Shown piece after piece: positions 63,779 to 64,000 of a DNA stretch of 64,000 nucleotides. How positions within the stretch are numbered: the stretch's first letter is position 1; every line of letters starts with the position of its first letter. The translations under genes were made by a program, and so were the position numbers. The stretch lies in the NCBI RefSeq assembly GCF_900128495.1, contig NZ_LT635801.1:2535083-2599082 (forward strand), read 5' to 3'. Below the pieces are notes generated by a model that was not told the DNA's origin, made no database searches, and was given only the letters and a program-made list of their open reading frames with translations. This DNA comes from Bacteroides ilei. Lineage in GTDB: Bacteria; Bacteroidota; Bacteroidia; Bacteroidales; Bacteroidaceae.

Positions 63779-63862
63779 TTATCACTTGGGTGATGATAAC
63801 TTATCACTTCAGTGAAAGGATATTATCACATGGGTGATAAGTTCTTTTCACTGGAGTGATAA
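63779..63862. repeat. Array of four dyads, 22-bp period (copy 2)
   Basis: Four TTATCAC-N4-GTGATAA-type units with centres at 63787.5, 63809.5, 63831.5 and 63853.5, again exactly 22 bp apart. Unit 3 is perfect. Unit 1 ends GTGATGA, unit 2 ends GTGAAAG, and unit 4 begins TTTTCAC as in copy 1. It lies 33 bases after the GH28 stop and about 100 bases before the next promoter box. Confidence 0.85.
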
Positions 63863-63960
63863 AATAACTGTTTTTGGCATGGATGACCGATGGATCCGAT
63901 ACTGCCGTATGCGGAAACAGATTTATCAGGGCATTGTCTTGCAGATGTCTTGATTTTAGC

Positions 63961-63968
63961 TAATTTTG
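63961..63968 (+). promoter_or_regulatory. -7 promoter box of the gene at the window end
   Basis: TAATTTTG (TAnnTTTG), 16 bases before an ATG at 63985. Confidence 0.5.
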
Positions 63969-63984
63969 CAGCAAACAGAATTTT

Positions 63985-64000
63985 ATGTATAGACAGCCGT
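63985..64000 (+). CDS. Start of an unidentified gene (cut by window end)
   Basis: An ATG behind a good -7 box opens a frame reading MYRQP before the window ends. Five codons are too few for identification. It could continue the pectin locus or be unrelated. Confidence 0.35.

Overview
The window looks like chromosome from a member of the Bacteroidales, most likely a gut Bacteroides or Phocaeicola type organism. The evidence is the two SusC/SusD pairs, two hybrid two-component systems (HTCS), many promoters with the Bacteroidota -7 box TAnnTTTG, weak Shine-Dalgarno signals, and the block DoxX protein - tpiA - SPOR protein - folE familiar from Bacteroides genomes. The species cannot be fixed from the sequence alone.

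Layout. 1-1378: the end of an IS66-family element (tnpA, tnpB, start of tnpC), cut by the window edge. 1387-1992: AT-rich non-coding DNA with repeated TAATACCT motifs. 1993-5163: anaerobic ribonucleotide reductase nrdD-nrdG on the minus strand behind a cobalamin riboswitch. 5348-10301: housekeeping genes: CCA-adding enzyme, a lipoprotein, a superoxide dismutase fused to rubredoxin, ruvA and diaminopimelate dehydrogenase. 10451-18967: an ABC exporter-like operon (permease, ATPase, permease) facing away from a sigma-54 activator and its histidine kinase. A sigma-54 promoter and paired palindromes lie between them. 19133-23883: a GH115 enzyme broken by a frameshift and a GH43 enzyme. 23981: lgt.

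25001-41532 is a fructan utilisation locus: SusC, SusD, GH32, a second outer-membrane receptor, a lipoprotein GH32, a sugar permease, fructokinase, and an HTCS with a periplasmic sugar-binding domain. Fructan would be bound and cut at the surface, imported by SusC/D, trimmed by GH32, moved inward as fructose and phosphorylated. Both transcription units start behind a 58-bp three-dyad element with identical geometry, placed at exactly the same distance from the -7 box. This is the best candidate for the HTCS operator.

41609-50927: DUF3256 protein, M23/LysM peptidase, DoxX-type protein, tpiA, SPOR protein, folE, dnaG, a HAD phosphatase and malate dehydrogenase. 51135-63745: a second polysaccharide locus, probably for pectin (classical HTCS facing SusC, SusD, GH43, GH28). 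A gene that starts at 63985 is cut off by the window end.

The most unusual non-coding signals are two copies, 47.5 kb apart, of an array of four TTATCAC-N4-GTGATAA dyads spaced exactly 22 bp (16211-16298 and 63779-63862), and the matched 58-bp elements in the fructan locus. No tRNA, rRNA or CRISPR array was seen.
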